Source of the DNA: Filifactor villosus | GTDB taxonomy: Bacteria; Bacillota; Clostridia; Peptostreptococcales; Filifactoraceae | Length of the DNA stretch: 45,420 bases | NCBI RefSeq assembly: GCF_042652965.1 | Contig: NZ_JBHSHL010000023.1 | Coordinates: 1 to 45,420 of the forward strand | Direction of reading: 5' to 3' | Shown: piece by piece, positions 8,842 through 17,461 of the stretch | Numbering within the stretch: the first letter of the stretch is position 1 | Layout: each line of letters opens with the position of its first letter | Made by a program: the position numbers and the translations under genes | The notes under the pieces: model-generated | Databases searched by the model: none | What the model was told of the DNA's origin: nothing | Seen by the model: the letters and a program-made list of their open reading frames with translations, nothing else

Positions 8842-10389
8842 ATGCCCGTCCATCAAACAAAGAGCCTCAATGTGTTCAAAACCTCTTATAAGGTGGTTCG
8901 CGAAAACTCCAACGAAATCTACAAGGGATTCGGGTTCAAGCATCTTTCCGATGCGACGCAGTATTATGTTCATCAGGACAATGAATCCTTCAAGGGAACG
9001 ACAACCCTGTGTCAACCGATTGGAGAGGCACTCCTGCTTTTTGCCACAATGGTACAAAGCATGGAGAGCGGGGAGGCCGTTGGAGATTATTTTGTGAAGG
9101 AAGATCGAGAAGTCGTTTGTTTGGATCTTCATGTCCCGGAGGATTATCGCGAAAAAGGAGTGGTTGCCCAAAGCATTCATCGGTATCGTGCCCGAAGTAT
9201 CGGAACCAAGGTGGAGATCTCCGCCTACGATGAGAGGGGAAGGTGGTTGGAAGGCGATATGAGCCATCTTCGACCGCTATATAAGTTGTTGCCGGTTTTT
9301 ATGGTCCTGCTGGCAAGGGAGATGGAATCTTCCGAGGAGTTTCGGAAGATGATGGAAGAGTTTGTCGAAACCCCCGGGGTCGATGTCTTTGTCAACCTTC
9401 ATGAGGACTTCTATCAGAACAATAAGATGAAACGATATGAGATCGAATATCGAAACCTCGACGATATGCAGACACAGGACTACCTCTCCTACCGTCAAAC
9501 CTATCGGGTGATCCTCGAAAACAAAAAGCAGGCAAACAAGGTTCGAAAGGTCGATATTCAGCCGTTTTCCGAAGATCGCTTTTCTGAGGAGCAAAAACGC
9601 TGGATCCCCTGTTTGGGAGAGGAGTTTGTATTGCCGGAGAATCTCAGGTCGTTGTGCAACGCGATCTCTTCGGGAGATATGCGGACCGTATTGTTTCAGG
9701 GACCTTCCGGAACGGGAAAAACCATGTCCTGCAAACTAATCTCTCAAGCCATAGGTCTTCCGATCATGGAGATTATCAACTGCACGGAGAATTTGGATGA
9801 ATTCGTACTGGGCAAGTATATCCCCTATGAAGATCGGATCGTGTTCAAAGAAAGTTATGTTACAAAGGCAATTCGCAGCGGAGGAGCGGTGGTCTTTGAG
9901 GAGATCAACTTCGCCAAGCCCCAATACCTTTCCTTTCTCAATTCGTTGCTCGACGACAACGGGTTTGTTCGCTTGGACAATGGAGATATTGTCAAACGGC
10001 ATGAGTCGTTTCGATTTTTTGCTACAATGAATATGGGCTACTTCGGTACAAGGGAGTTGAATCAGGCACTATACAATCGCTTTCATGCCATTGTCGAAAT
10101 CGCCGCCCTGTCGGACGAGGCCATTCTTCGTATGCTGAGGACGAGGGTTCCGCAGTGCGAACCGGTCTCGGAGAAGATGATACAGGTCTACCACAAACTG
10201 AAGAAGAAGGTGGAGGCGGAGGAACTCGATGTGGTTCTCTCTCCCAGAAATCTCGAAAACTGGGCGAGGCTCGCCAAGTATGAGGGCTACATCCAAGCTG
10301 CCGAGAAGACGATTCTGCCGATTGCAAAGTGTGATCGTGCTTTGGAAGAGACGATCCGTGGGATCCTTAGATTGTATAAGTGGGAGTAA
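8842..10389 (+). CDS. MoxR/McrB-like AAA ATPase paired with a downstream VWA protein
   Basis: A 515-aa protein. Residues 1-260 are not recognisable to me. Residues about 265-440 are an AAA_5 ATPase: Walker A GPSGTGKT at 287-294, Walker B VVFEEIN at 350-356, sensor ATMN at 394-397 and an arginine-finger segment LYNRF at 410-414. A strong AAGGAGGTG precedes the ATG. It is followed by a same-strand VWA/HExxH protein, the usual partner of MoxR/CobS-type ATPases, which remodel or load their targets. The pair is separated only by two MITE-type repeats; without these the gap would be about 90 bases, so an operon is likely. Position next to restriction debris suggests a defence or conflict role, which is inference. 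Confidence 0.8.
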   Translation: MPVHQTKSLNVFKTSYKVVRENSNEIYKGFGFKHLSDATQYYVHQDNESFKGTTTLCQPIGEALLLFATMVQSMESGEAVGDYFVKEDREVVCLDLHVPEDYREKGVVAQSIHRYRARSIGTKVEISAYDERGRWLEGDMSHLRPLYKLLPVFMVLLAREMESSEEFRKMMEEFVETPGVDVFVNLHEDFYQNNKMKRYEIEYRNLDDMQTQDYLSYRQTYRVILENKKQANKVRKVDIQPFSEDRFSEEQKRWIPCLGEEFVLPENLRSLCNAISSGDMRTVLFQGPSGTGKTMSCKLISQAIGLPIMEIINCTENLDEFVLGKYIPYEDRIVFKESYVTKAIRSGGAVVFEEINFAKPQYLSFLNSLLDDNGFVRLDNGDIVKRHESFRFFATMNMGYFGTRELNQALYNRFHAIVEIAALSDEAILRMLRTRVPQCEPVSEKMIQVYHKLKKKVEAEELDVVLSPRNLENWARLAKYEGYIQAAEKTILPIAKCDRALEETIRGILRLYKWE

Positions 10390-10423
10390 TACCGCTGGTC
10401 CGCCCCGTTGATATTCATATTAG

Positions 10424-10564
10424 GGACATAGCATACAACTCAAAAATTCAGTATAAAACCGATGTGATATGAGGAATGAAATTCTTGAAGGGATTGATAT
10501 GACGAACTTTGGTGTTTTATAAACTCAAAGGAAAGTCGGAAGTTTGTCTTTCTGAGGTGCTTCC
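10424..10564. repeat. Family D MITE with TTAG target duplication
   Basis: A 141-bp element beginning GGACATAGCAT and ending GAGGTGCTTCC, flanked by TTAG at 10420-10423 and 10565-10568. It lies between the AAA and VWA genes. Confidence 0.75.
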
Positions 10565-10584
10565 TTAGATATCGGAAAGACATT

Positions 10585-10692
10585 GTATTATTCTCTGCTT
10601 GAAATGCCGGGTATACAGAATATATCATTACCAAAAAACTGATTATATGTTTCAAACCGTTCAACCTTGTCAATTCTAATAGATGATAGTAT
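10585..10692. repeat. Family A short repeat element
   Basis: It reads GTATTATTCTC, then GAAATGCCGGGTATACAGAA, and ends AATAGATGATAGTAT. It lies 20 bases after a family D element and 18 bases before the VWA gene's ribosome binding site. Confidence 0.7.
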
Positions 10693-10724
10693 TACAGCGG
10701 CGTTGGAATAGGAGGTCGAGAACC

Positions 10725-12587
10725 GTGAAAGAAGAGGATCGAAGTCTGTTAAAGCTGTTTCAATGCGATTACAATAGAAGCTTGGAGGAGGACTTTGCAC
10801 GAACCTTGTCGGAAGACGATGGGGTAAGACTGTTTTTTATCAACGAGAACCGAGCCTTCACGGATGGGCGCAACATCGTCGTCGATCCTGCAGATGCAGG
10901 TCTGTTCTGTGATGTTCCCGCCTTGGAGAAGGCGGCGGAGTATATGGAACTGCCTCGGGAGATGTTTTGTGATCCGTGGGACGTTCTTCGTCTGGTCACA
11001 AGAGGACAGACGATCCACGAGTGTCTTCACATCCTGTATACGGATTTTTCTTTAAAACCCTATATTACAGAAAACTGTGATACCGAGATTAAGAGGAAGA
11101 CCATAAGGATGATTGAGAACATTATAGAAGATGCCTATATCGAGGCCGCAGGTTGCAGTGCATATGACAATATGGAGGTTTATCTCCAATTTGGCAGAAT
11201 AGCGCGGCTCTTCGTTTCGAATCCCCCAAAATCAACGACAGAGCGGGTGTTTGAGGATGTAAAGGATAAGACCTTGGAGATTACAGCGTATCTGGAACAT
11301 ATGGCGGTTTTTTTGCTCTACCCCATGCTTATCCAAGAAGAGCCTTCGGCGGAGCTCCTTTCCTACATAGAAGAGACCAAGCCGTTGTTTCTCGAAGGGA
11401 GTGTGCAACCTTCTGCGGAGGAGAGGTTTGCCTATACGGTCAAGATATATGAGAGCATTCTTCCTCTGATCCCTGAGACGCAAGAGGAGTGGAAGGATGA
11501 AAGGCTCAAACAACTGCTCTTTGGACATCGAAGTCATGAGGGAGAGGTTCAGACCCTGTCTTCCAAGAAGACCGGCGGAAGAGTTCAGGAAATAACGAGG
11601 AGGTTGTTCACGGACAGGGAGGGTTCGTTAAGAGCACACCGTCCTTCCCTCGCTTATGTAAGGGCGATTTTGGCAGGTTTTGCGAAGGACAGGAAGGAGG
11701 CGTTAAAGAGTTTCGAGGGGGAAGCATGGACTGTGTTTTTTTCCGGAAAAAATTATGAGGCTTCGGTCCTTCATAGAAACATCTCTGTCCATGAAAACCA
11801 TCCTAAGCCGGATCACAACCTCCGTAGAGCCTATGAGAACATCTGCCGGCGCTATCAGGTAAAGATCAATTCTTACAATACGAGGTTTGACCGACTGTTG
11901 CGAAGTGAGGTTTCTGTAAGGGAAGAAAAACTGCGCTTCGGTGCGGGAATCTCTTCCAAACGGCTCTCCGATCCGTCCAAGAGGTATTGGTATCGAACCG
12001 TGTCCGACGTCGATGTTCCGGATGTTTCGATTCTTCTTTTGATCGACGGTTCGGGATCCATGTCGGGCAAAAAGTGCCAAGAAGCGATGAACGCCTCAAT
12101 CATTCTGCACGAAGTCCTCAACAAACAGAGCGTTGCGCATGCGATCGTAGAACACAGGGGAGGATTTGACGAGCCCTATATAGAGATGAATATTTTGGTG
12201 GATTTCCATGCACGGGAGGAAGAAAAATACAACTTGTTGAACATCGATGCTGACGGAGATAACAGGGATGCGCTGGCTCTTCTCTGGGCGGAGCGATATC
12301 TTCTCCAAAAGGCACAGTCCGAATCAAGGGTGATGATCGTGATCTCCGACGGAGTTCCGGCTCATGAGTACGATGACTATTATCCCCCGGTATCGACCAA
12401 GGATACAGCCAATACTGTAAGGAAGATCCTAAAGAGGGGGACTCGGGTGATCGCAATTTCTCTCGATGAAGAAGGGCATTATTCCTGTTATGACAACTTG
12501 AAGGAAATCTATCCCCATCTGATCGCATGCAATAACTTGGAGAAGTTGACCGGACAACTGCTTGAACTGATCGCCAAGCTTTTGTAG
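10725..12587 (+). CDS. HExxH (DUF2201-like) plus VWA-domain protein, partner of the AAA ATPase
   Basis: A 620-aa protein. Near the N-terminus is a zincin signature, HECLH at 98-102, followed by IIEDAYIE at about 133-140, the metallopeptidase-like arrangement seen in DUF2201/CobT-type proteins. The C-terminal third is a von Willebrand factor A domain with a complete MIDAS: DGSGS at 441-445 and a conserved Asp at 542 (VISDG). GTG 10725 is chosen because AGGAGGT lies 8 bases upstream. The in-frame ATG at 10683 is inside a repeat element. MoxR-VWA pairs act as chaperone or metal-insertion machines in known cases (CobS-CobT, NorQ-NorD). The substrate here is unknown, and whether the zincin site is catalytic cannot be told. 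Confidence 0.8.
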   Translation: MKEEDRSLLKLFQCDYNRSLEEDFARTLSEDDGVRLFFINENRAFTDGRNIVVDPADAGLFCDVPALEKAAEYMELPREMFCDPWDVLRLVTRGQTIHECLHILYTDFSLKPYITENCDTEIKRKTIRMIENIIEDAYIEAAGCSAYDNMEVYLQFGRIARLFVSNPPKSTTERVFEDVKDKTLEITAYLEHMAVFLLYPMLIQEEPSAELLSYIEETKPLFLEGSVQPSAEERFAYTVKIYESILPLIPETQEEWKDERLKQLLFGHRSHEGEVQTLSSKKTGGRVQEITRRLFTDREGSLRAHRPSLAYVRAILAGFAKDRKEALKSFEGEAWTVFFSGKNYEASVLHRNISVHENHPKPDHNLRRAYENICRRYQVKINSYNTRFDRLLRSEVSVREEKLRFGAGISSKRLSDPSKRYWYRTVSDVDVPDVSILLLIDGSGSMSGKKCQEAMNASIILHEVLNKQSVAHAIVEHRGGFDEPYIEMNILVDFHAREEEKYNLLNIDADGDNRDALALLWAERYLLQKAQSESRVMIVISDGVPAHEYDDYYPPVSTKDTANTVRKILKRGTRVIAISLDEEGHYSCYDNLKEIYPHLIACNNLEKLTGQLLELIAKLL

Positions 12588-12609
12588 GGGATATGAAACT
12601 ATTCGTCTC

Positions 12610-12723
12610 ATACTGTTCTTCGATAGAAGTATGGTTATATCTGTTTTGCAACCACGAAAATTCGTGTTCTCTTCTATAGGAGTGCAAATCGTTGATATCC
12701 ATTATTCAAAGGAATAGTAGTAT
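12610..12723. repeat. Family B element
   Basis: A 114-bp copy from ATACTGTTCTTCGATAGAAG to GGAATAGTAGTAT. It is very close to the nested copy at 1002-1114 (both share TATCTGTTTTGCAACCACGA). It starts 22 bases after the VWA stop codon. Confidence 0.75.
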
Positions 12724-12739
12724 CAATCATCAAAACAAA

Positions 12740-12800
12740 GTATTTCAGATCTCAAGAAGTTGAAATCATCGATATAAACGGTTCAAACGGATAGTAGTAT
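12740..12800. repeat. Half of a family C element
   Basis: It shows the right half only: ATCATCGATATAAACGG, then TTCAAACGGATAGTAGTAT. The left half is absent. Confidence 0.45.
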
Positions 12801-12811
12801 AAAAACTTTAT

Positions 12812-12861
12812 TTTGTAAAAACAAGACTTCCGCCTTAAAAGATCAAGGCGGAAGTCTTGTT
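12812..12861 (-). terminator. Strong rho-independent terminator, minus strand
   Basis: A perfect 17-bp inverted repeat has arms at 12820-12836 and 12845-12861 and an 8-base loop. On the minus strand the stem runs into TTGTTTTTAC. It would stop transcripts from the small membrane-protein gene to its right. The arms are long enough to hinder read-through from the VWA side too. Confidence 0.7.
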
Positions 12862-12911
12862 CATTCCATATATTCAGCGATCTTTCCGTACGAATTTCGA
12901 CAGAGGATCTC

Positions 12912-13024
12912 ATACTATTCTTCGATGGAAGTGTGGTTGTATTTGTTTTCAAGCCATGCAAATTTGTCCGAACTCTTACGGAGTACAAGTCGGTAATATC
13001 CGTAGTTTAAATGGATAACAGGAT
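12912..13024. repeat. Family B/C-type element
   Basis: A 113-bp copy from ATACTATTCTTCGATGGAAG to AAATGGATAACAGGAT. Its interior is diverged from other copies. It lies between the terminator and the stop codon of the minus-strand gene. Confidence 0.6.
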
Positions 13025-13031
13025 CAAGTGA

Positions 13032-13406
13032 TCACTTCTTCTCAAATAAGGTGCGATACAGCTCCCCTGCTATGATGGAGACCATGATCTCGAACGTTAA
13101 CAGATGAGGATAGTCCCCGAATCTCGATAAGATAAGGTCAATAACGACCAAACATACATAGACGACCACTCTGACCAGAGCATTTTTTCTGCTTATATTC
13201 ATAAAAGGTTCCTGTGATATTTTTGAACGGATCCCGTAATATACAAGTAGAATCAGGAACTCAAAAAACACGATAAAATCATTGACATAGGTTTTAAGAA
13301 TATGCGGAAAAATCAGCGGGAAGCTGTATAGCAAGAGAAGGAGTATATCCAATACCATAAACATTTTCTTCTTCATCGCGGATGCGTGATCATATGAGTG
13401 TTTCAT
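13032..13406 (-). CDS. Small four-helix membrane protein, unknown function
   Basis: A 124-aa hydrophobic protein with about four transmembrane segments (roughly residues 16-36, 42-58, 77-93 and 101-117) and a lysine-ended tail (FEKK). The start is set by GGAGGT five bases before ATG 13406. The longer open frame to 13523 runs through a family A element and is artificial. I do not recognise the family. It stands alone on the minus strand, with a strong terminator 170 bases downstream. It may be a small integral membrane protein with no enzymatic domain. Confidence 0.6.
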   Translation of the reverse strand: MKHSYDHASAMKKKMFMVLDILLLLLYSFPLIFPHILKTYVNDFIVFFEFLILLVYYGIRSKISQEPFMNISRKNALVRVVVYVCLVVIDLILSRFGDYPHLLTFEIMVSIIAGELYRTLFEKK

Positions 13407-13431
13407 TATGCACCTCCAAATTACAATTTTC

Positions 13432-13542
13432 GTACTATTGTCTATTAGAATTGACAGATTGAATACTCTGAACCATCGTCCTGCAATTGTTTGGGGGGAT
13501 GATATGTTCTGTATATCTGACATTTCAAACAGAGAATAGTAT
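13432..13542 (-). repeat. Family A element
   Basis: It reads GTACTATTGTCTATTAGAAT and ends CATTTCAAACAGAGAATAGTAT, orientation opposite to the copies at 2987 and 10585. Confidence 0.65.
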
Positions 13543-13746
13543 TAATATACAAATGTAAGAATCAAGAATAATCTTTTGTGTAAGACGGAGACATCTCCGT
13601 TCCTGTACTCAAAAATTTATTCTGTTACAAATTCAAAAAAATGTTCCGATAACCATCTCGAATATTTGTAAAAATAATATTTTACTTAAATCATACTATA
13701 ATTATCTCTGTATGTAAACCCCTCAAATATCCGAATTATCTATTAA

Positions 13747-13822
13747 GGAGATACGGCATAATTTGCATTATAAGTATAGAGTTGGTTTTATATGAAGAAT
13801 AGAATCTATGAAAGTGTTCATT
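13747..13822. repeat. Family D element truncated by the mobile block
   Basis: TTAA is followed by GGAGATACGGCATAATTT, a clear D left end, and homology runs to about GAAAGTGTTCATTTTTAT. The right half is missing and AT-rich cargo DNA follows. This marks a candidate left junction of the acquired block. Confidence 0.5.
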
Positions 13823-13854
13823 TTTATGTTTATGGACGATTTTTGGAAAATTGA

Positions 13855-13893
13855 GCAACAAAAAACAGCAAACCTTTCGATTTACTGTTTCTC
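13855..13893 (-). terminator. Rho-independent terminator of the GNAT gene
   Basis: On the minus strand the arms AAACAGTAAA and TTTGCTGTTT (one G-T pair) enclose an 8-base loop and run into TTTTGTTG. It lies 44 bases after the acetyltransferase stop. It is a relative of the terminator at 16757-16795. Confidence 0.7.
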
Positions 13894-13936
13894 AAATTGT
13901 TATATTCAATTATACAAACCGGGATTATCAAACATA

Positions 13937-14464
13937 CTAATTTGTTATATCTGTAATGAGCATCCCATATACATAACTATCAGTCCATTCACCTTTGTTC
14001 CAATAATCTTTAATAAAATGAGCCTCTCGTCTCATACCAATGCTGCTGCATAGTTTAGCAGAAGATATGTTTCGAGCATCCAAATTCGCTTGTATTCTAT
14101 GAACATTATATTTCTCAAACAACTCTTTCACTACTGCTTTTGCAGATTCTTTTGCATAACCTTTTCCAAAAAAGTTTAGATTAAAAACAAATCCTATTTC
14201 AACTGTTTGTTTCATACTCGTGTACCAGATTGATATATCGCCGATTACTTTTCCATTTAGTAACACCGCTAAATTCAATTGGGAATCCTCTTCCAGTTTA
14301 TTGTTATCCAATTTTTTATTGAACTCTTCATTTTTATTTTTATATTCCCAAGCATCCTCTAATAGATACTTGCAAACATCTTTGTTTGAGTAAATTTCGT
14401 ATGTGTCCTCGATATCATCATGTGAAAATGGGCGAATATCCAATCGATCCGTTTTTAAGTGCAT
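13937..14464 (-). CDS. GNAT N-acetyltransferase, RimJ/RimL type
   Basis: A 175-aa acetyltransferase. It has the family's N-terminal LKTDRLDIRPFSHDD, a central VIGDISIW strand, the acetyl-CoA-binding segment FFGKGYAKES (about residues 115-124), and the NISSAKLCSSIGMRREA stretch near the end. The RimJ/RimL group acetylates N-terminal amines or small molecules; which substrate applies here is unknown. AAGGAG precedes the ATG. It ends at a good terminator and sits downstream of the methyltransferase on the same strand, inside an AT-rich mobile block, so it is probably element cargo. It differs clearly from the GNAT gene at 43.7 kb. Confidence 0.85.
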   Translation of the reverse strand: MHLKTDRLDIRPFSHDDIEDTYEIYSNKDVCKYLLEDAWEYKNKNEEFNKKLDNNKLEEDSQLNLAVLLNGKVIGDISIWYTSMKQTVEIGFVFNLNFFGKGYAKESAKAVVKELFEKYNVHRIQANLDARNISSAKLCSSIGMRREAHFIKDYWNKGEWTDSYVYGMLITDITN

Positions 14465-14574
14465 ATTGTTCTCCTTTTCAAATTCTACTTTAGCTATACC
14501 TACAAACTGGGATTTAGATTTTAACCTTTACGGAAAATAAAACGGGTTATTCTCTTGAAGTATGTTCTATAGCA

Positions 14575-15339
14575 TTATAGTTTAATGCAAAGTGTAGCTA
14601 TATAATCATTTCCATAACGTGATAATCTATGTCTTTTATCACATGACTCATAAAAATCTATCATAGCGAGACCATTTTTAAGTTGTCCTCTAATCTGAGT
14701 TTCTAAGGTATGGCTAAATTCATATCCATATTCTGGATTTATGGTTATCTTACCTTCCTCTTCAAGCTCTTTTGAATTAAAAGGTATTGAAAACTTTAAA
14801 AGTAATTCCTCATCGGGTTTGTCCCATACAATGTCAGCATCATACATATATATCCAAGGATTCATAAATCCGACCATTAACAATCCACCCTTTTTCAATA
14901 CTCGAGAGGCTTCTTTATATATGTTTTCTAAATCTTCTACATATACATTTGAAACTGGATTAAAAATAATATCAAAAGTTTCATTTTCAAATGGAAATGG
15001 TTTTGTCATATCGCCTTGAACTGTGTTGATTTTTAAGCCTTCTCTTTTAGCAACCATATCATCTCTTTGTAATTGTGATTTAGAAAAATCCATTATGGTT
15101 ACATCATAACCTTTTATAGCAAAAACTGGTCCCTGCTGTCCACCACCACAAGCTAAACCTAATATCTTTTTTCCGTTTGCTTTTTCAAACCATTCTTTTG
15201 GAACTTTTTTCCCAACAGTTAATGCAACAGAAATTGGATTATTTCTAACTTCTTCTAATTCTTCATGTGTCAATGGCTCAGTATAGTCATTTTTTACATT
15301 ATTCCATCTATCTTCATTTAATTTTATATAATTGTTCAT
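14575..15339 (-). CDS. Class I SAM-dependent methyltransferase
   Basis: A 254-aa protein with the Methyltransf_11 pattern. SAM-binding motif I reads ILGLACGGGQQG (about 94-105), followed by VTIMDFSKSQL with the acidic motif II residue, then GDMTKPFPFENETFDII. Cys and Gly replace the more usual DxGCGxG core, as in a known subset. GAGGAG lies 8 bases upstream of the ATG. It is AT-rich and sits in the mobile block beside an acetyltransferase. The substrate is unknown; small-molecule modification is plausible but unproven. Confidence 0.8.
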   Translation of the reverse strand: MNNYIKLNEDRWNNVKNDYTEPLTHEELEEVRNNPISVALTVGKKVPKEWFEKANGKKILGLACGGGQQGPVFAIKGYDVTIMDFSKSQLQRDDMVAKREGLKINTVQGDMTKPFPFENETFDIIFNPVSNVYVEDLENIYKEASRVLKKGGLLMVGFMNPWIYMYDADIVWDKPDEELLLKFSIPFNSKELEEEGKITINPEYGYEFSHTLETQIRGQLKNGLAMIDFYESCDKRHRLSRYGNDYIATLCIKL

Positions 15340-15472
15340 CTTATAATCTCCTCGTAATTTTATATTATTTCGATTTAAGTTGAATATGTTGCCATTACAT
15401 TTTTCTCACCTCTACAAATTCTAATTTGTTTTACCCGGTGTTCGTAATATTATACCATTTTTTAGCCAATTT

Positions 15473-16727
15473 TTACAGGTCTAATTCTTGCTTCTTTACC
15501 TGTGATAGTTCTCTGTTTTCTTGTTGCAACTTCTCTATACAGCTTCTTACACTTTCTGCTTGTTCGACTTCTTTCCGTAGGTCTATGATTTGAGAATACA
15601 AACTATCTTTTTCTTTCTTCAAGGCGGTTAGTTCCGATTTCCAGTTAGATATAGTTAAGGTCTTACTTTCACCTAAATATTCTTTCAAATATTTCTTCGC
15701 ACTTTCAAACAAAATAATCTCTGCAGTATGTTCATTGTAAAAATCTTCCTGTTTACTTTTCTTTAACTTGGTATAGGCTTTGTAGGTATCTTTATGTTTC
15801 AAATATTTCTCTGCTTGGTCAATAAGTTTGGTTTTATCATCAATGCTCTTCTCGGTGTCTTTGATGGTTCTTGTAGTCTTATAGTTCTTATCTCGTAATG
15901 TCGATATGCTTTCTTTCAGTTCCGATAGGGAGGTGATGTTTTTCTCTTTTAGGTACTGATAGGGCAATACCGCACAAAGGCAAAATTTTGATTTTCTTAT
16001 GGATTTGTAAAAAATAAAATTCTGTCAAATCAATGCTTTTAAGAAATTCATCATCCCTTTAAAAGTGATGTTACGATGATTTTTTGAATTATGCGGTGTT
16101 TCCATAGCTTTCAATGTATTTTTCTAAATCTGTATTATAGTTATCTGCGTTTTTACGGATACGATTTTCAAAGACGGATAACAGATTTTCTTTTGCCGGG
16201 AGGGAGGACTTTGTATTTTCGTTTTCTGTGTTTTCTTCTTTTCCAATTCCCCTTATCCAATTCAGCAAGGCTTTTATTCTTCTTGAAATCTCTCTTAAAA
16301 TCGCATTTTGATGTTTGATTTCTCGGTTGATGTTTCCTCTGTCGGTGGTTATGCCTTTCTTTTCCATTTGAGTTGCCGATACGCCTAAATGAATGGTCGG
16401 TATTTGTTCTATGCCTTGTCTTTGATAGGAACGGTGATCGACTTTTTCCTGTATACTGTTTTCTTCTCGCTTTGCTATGATTTTCTTGATTTTTTGTCGG
16501 ATTTCTTCTTTATGATTTAGAGAACTTATGAGCTGATAAAATTTAACTTTGGTTAATTCTTTGCTCTCGGTAAAGATACTTTCAAATACTCCTCCTTTTT
16601 CATAAAGCCGTCTATCTCTCTTTTTTCGTTCTTCCTGTTTCTGCTGACTGATGAGCTTTTTTCTTTTGTTTTGTAACTGCTTAATTTCTTCTTCTGCCAT
16701 TAAAATTTTTTCTTCTATGTTTTTCAT
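15473..16727 (-). pseudogene. DUF3847-relaxase fusion, deleted and then split by a family D MITE
   Basis: Starting at ATG 16727, residues 1 to about 90 look like a DUF3847 protein (ERKKRDRRLYEKGG). From about residue 100 (KVDHRSYQRQGIEQIPTIHLG) the chain becomes the middle of a MobA/MobL relaxase. The N-terminal nicking domain is missing, so two neighbouring genes were fused by deletion. The frame is then interrupted by the 141-bp element at 15963-16103. Removing it with one ATAG copy gives ...EKYIESY-QYLKEKN... in frame, continuing into a coiled-coil relaxase tail (SLSELKESISTL to the stop at 15473). No nicking activity is expected. Confidence 0.8.
15963..16103. repeat. Family D MITE inserted in the relaxase, ATAG target duplication
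   Basis: A 141-bp element, GGCAATACCGCAC to TGCGGTGTTTCC, flanked by ATAG at 15959-15962 and 16104-16107. It is the only repeat copy seen that clearly breaks a coding frame. Since the frame is restored exactly on removal, the boundaries are secure. Confidence 0.9.
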
Positions 16728-16756
16728 TTTCCGTTCCTTTCTTCTTGATTTTGAGC

Positions 16757-16795
16757 AATAAAAAAACAGTAAACCGATTTGATTTACTGTTTCTT
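16757..16795 (-). terminator. Rho-independent terminator inside the mobile block
   Basis: Perfect 10-bp arms AAACAGTAAA and TTTACTGTTT run on the minus strand into TTTTTTTATTG. It follows the small membrane gene. Its flanks (TTGAGCAA before the stem) match those of the terminator at 13855-13893, so one is a copy of the other. Confidence 0.75.
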
Positions 16796-16842
16796 GAATT
16801 ATTAGTTATTGTTGTTTGAATTGATAACCTGAATTCTAAATA

Positions 16843-17103
16843 TTATTTATTTTTCTTATGGATAATAAAATCTAATAATAGTCCATATATTATAAATGAC
16901 AACATGGAGAGAATATTCCATAAAAAGAAACCATTGCTTTTTATAAACTCACGTATCATTCTATTACCTTCAATCAAATTTAAAAGCGGATTTAGACCGA
17001 TTAAAATAATATTCTTATCATCATTTCCTGTTATGCTAATGATATTTACTATGACACCGATAAGCACAAACCAGAACAGAATTTTTTTTATTAGTTTTTT
17101 CAT
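16843..17103 (-). CDS. Small two-helix membrane protein of the mobile block
   Basis: An 86-aa protein with two hydrophobic segments (about 8-26 and 61-79), a basic N-terminus (MKKLIKK) and a basic tail (HKKNK). AAGGAGG is well placed before ATG 17103. It lies between TnpW and the relaxase remnant, and a terminator follows. I do not recognise the family. Its position suggests accessory cargo of the element. Confidence 0.6.
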   Translation of the reverse strand: MKKLIKKILFWFVLIGVIVNIISITGNDDKNIILIGLNPLLNLIEGNRMIREFIKSNGFFLWNILSMLSFIIYGLLLDFIIHKKNK

Positions 17104-17190
17104 CTACAATCCTCCTTTATATTTTATTTTTTTATTGTATATATAAAATATTATACCATTTTTTATTCAATTTTTCAACTATATGCTTTC

Positions 17191-17382
17191 CTACTTACTT
17201 TCAAGTCTTTCATCATCTTGCACTATCTTTAACAACTTTTCTTGAAAGGTATCTTTGCTTTTTTTATCAAAATATATCTCGGTTACAAAGGTCTTTCCGT
17301 TCATCTTTTTTGTTAGAATACCATCAGGTTTTCGTGGTGTGCCTCGTTCTTCGTTGGTCTGTGGTTTTTGTTTTTCGGTCAT
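17191..17382 (-). CDS. tnpW: TnpW-family transposon protein
   Basis: A 63-aa basic protein with the signature PRKPDGILTKKMNGKTFVTE and a charged tail, typical of the TnpW family encoded beside serine recombinases in Tn4451-like elements. Its role is not established. AAGGAGG precedes the ATG. It lies 79 bases downstream of the truncated recombinase and is same-stranded, as expected for that element class. Confidence 0.8.
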   Translation of the reverse strand: MTEKQKPQTNEERGTPRKPDGILTKKMNGKTFVTEIYFDKKSKDTFQEKLLKIVQDDERLESK

Positions 17383-17461
17383 TCGATTCCTCCTTTTACT
17401 TGCACAAAAAAATATTTCCCATGCTTAGGAAACCTCTTTTTCGATTGGTTGATATTTGGTT

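Larger units (their letters stand above)
13407..13936. other. Gene-free gap, family A copy and edge of the mobile block
   Basis: It holds a family A element (13432-13542) and about 200 AT-rich bases in which I see nothing else. A truncated family D left end follows (13747 to about 13822), then a terminator belonging to the acetyltransferase. Confidence 0.55.

Noticed and set aside
10683..10724. Upstream ATG for the VWA protein
   Set aside because: It lies in the end of a family A element; GTG 10725 has a good AGGAGGT.
13407..13523. N-terminal extension of the small minus-strand membrane protein
   Set aside because: It is translated from a family A element; ATG 13406 has its own GGAGGT.
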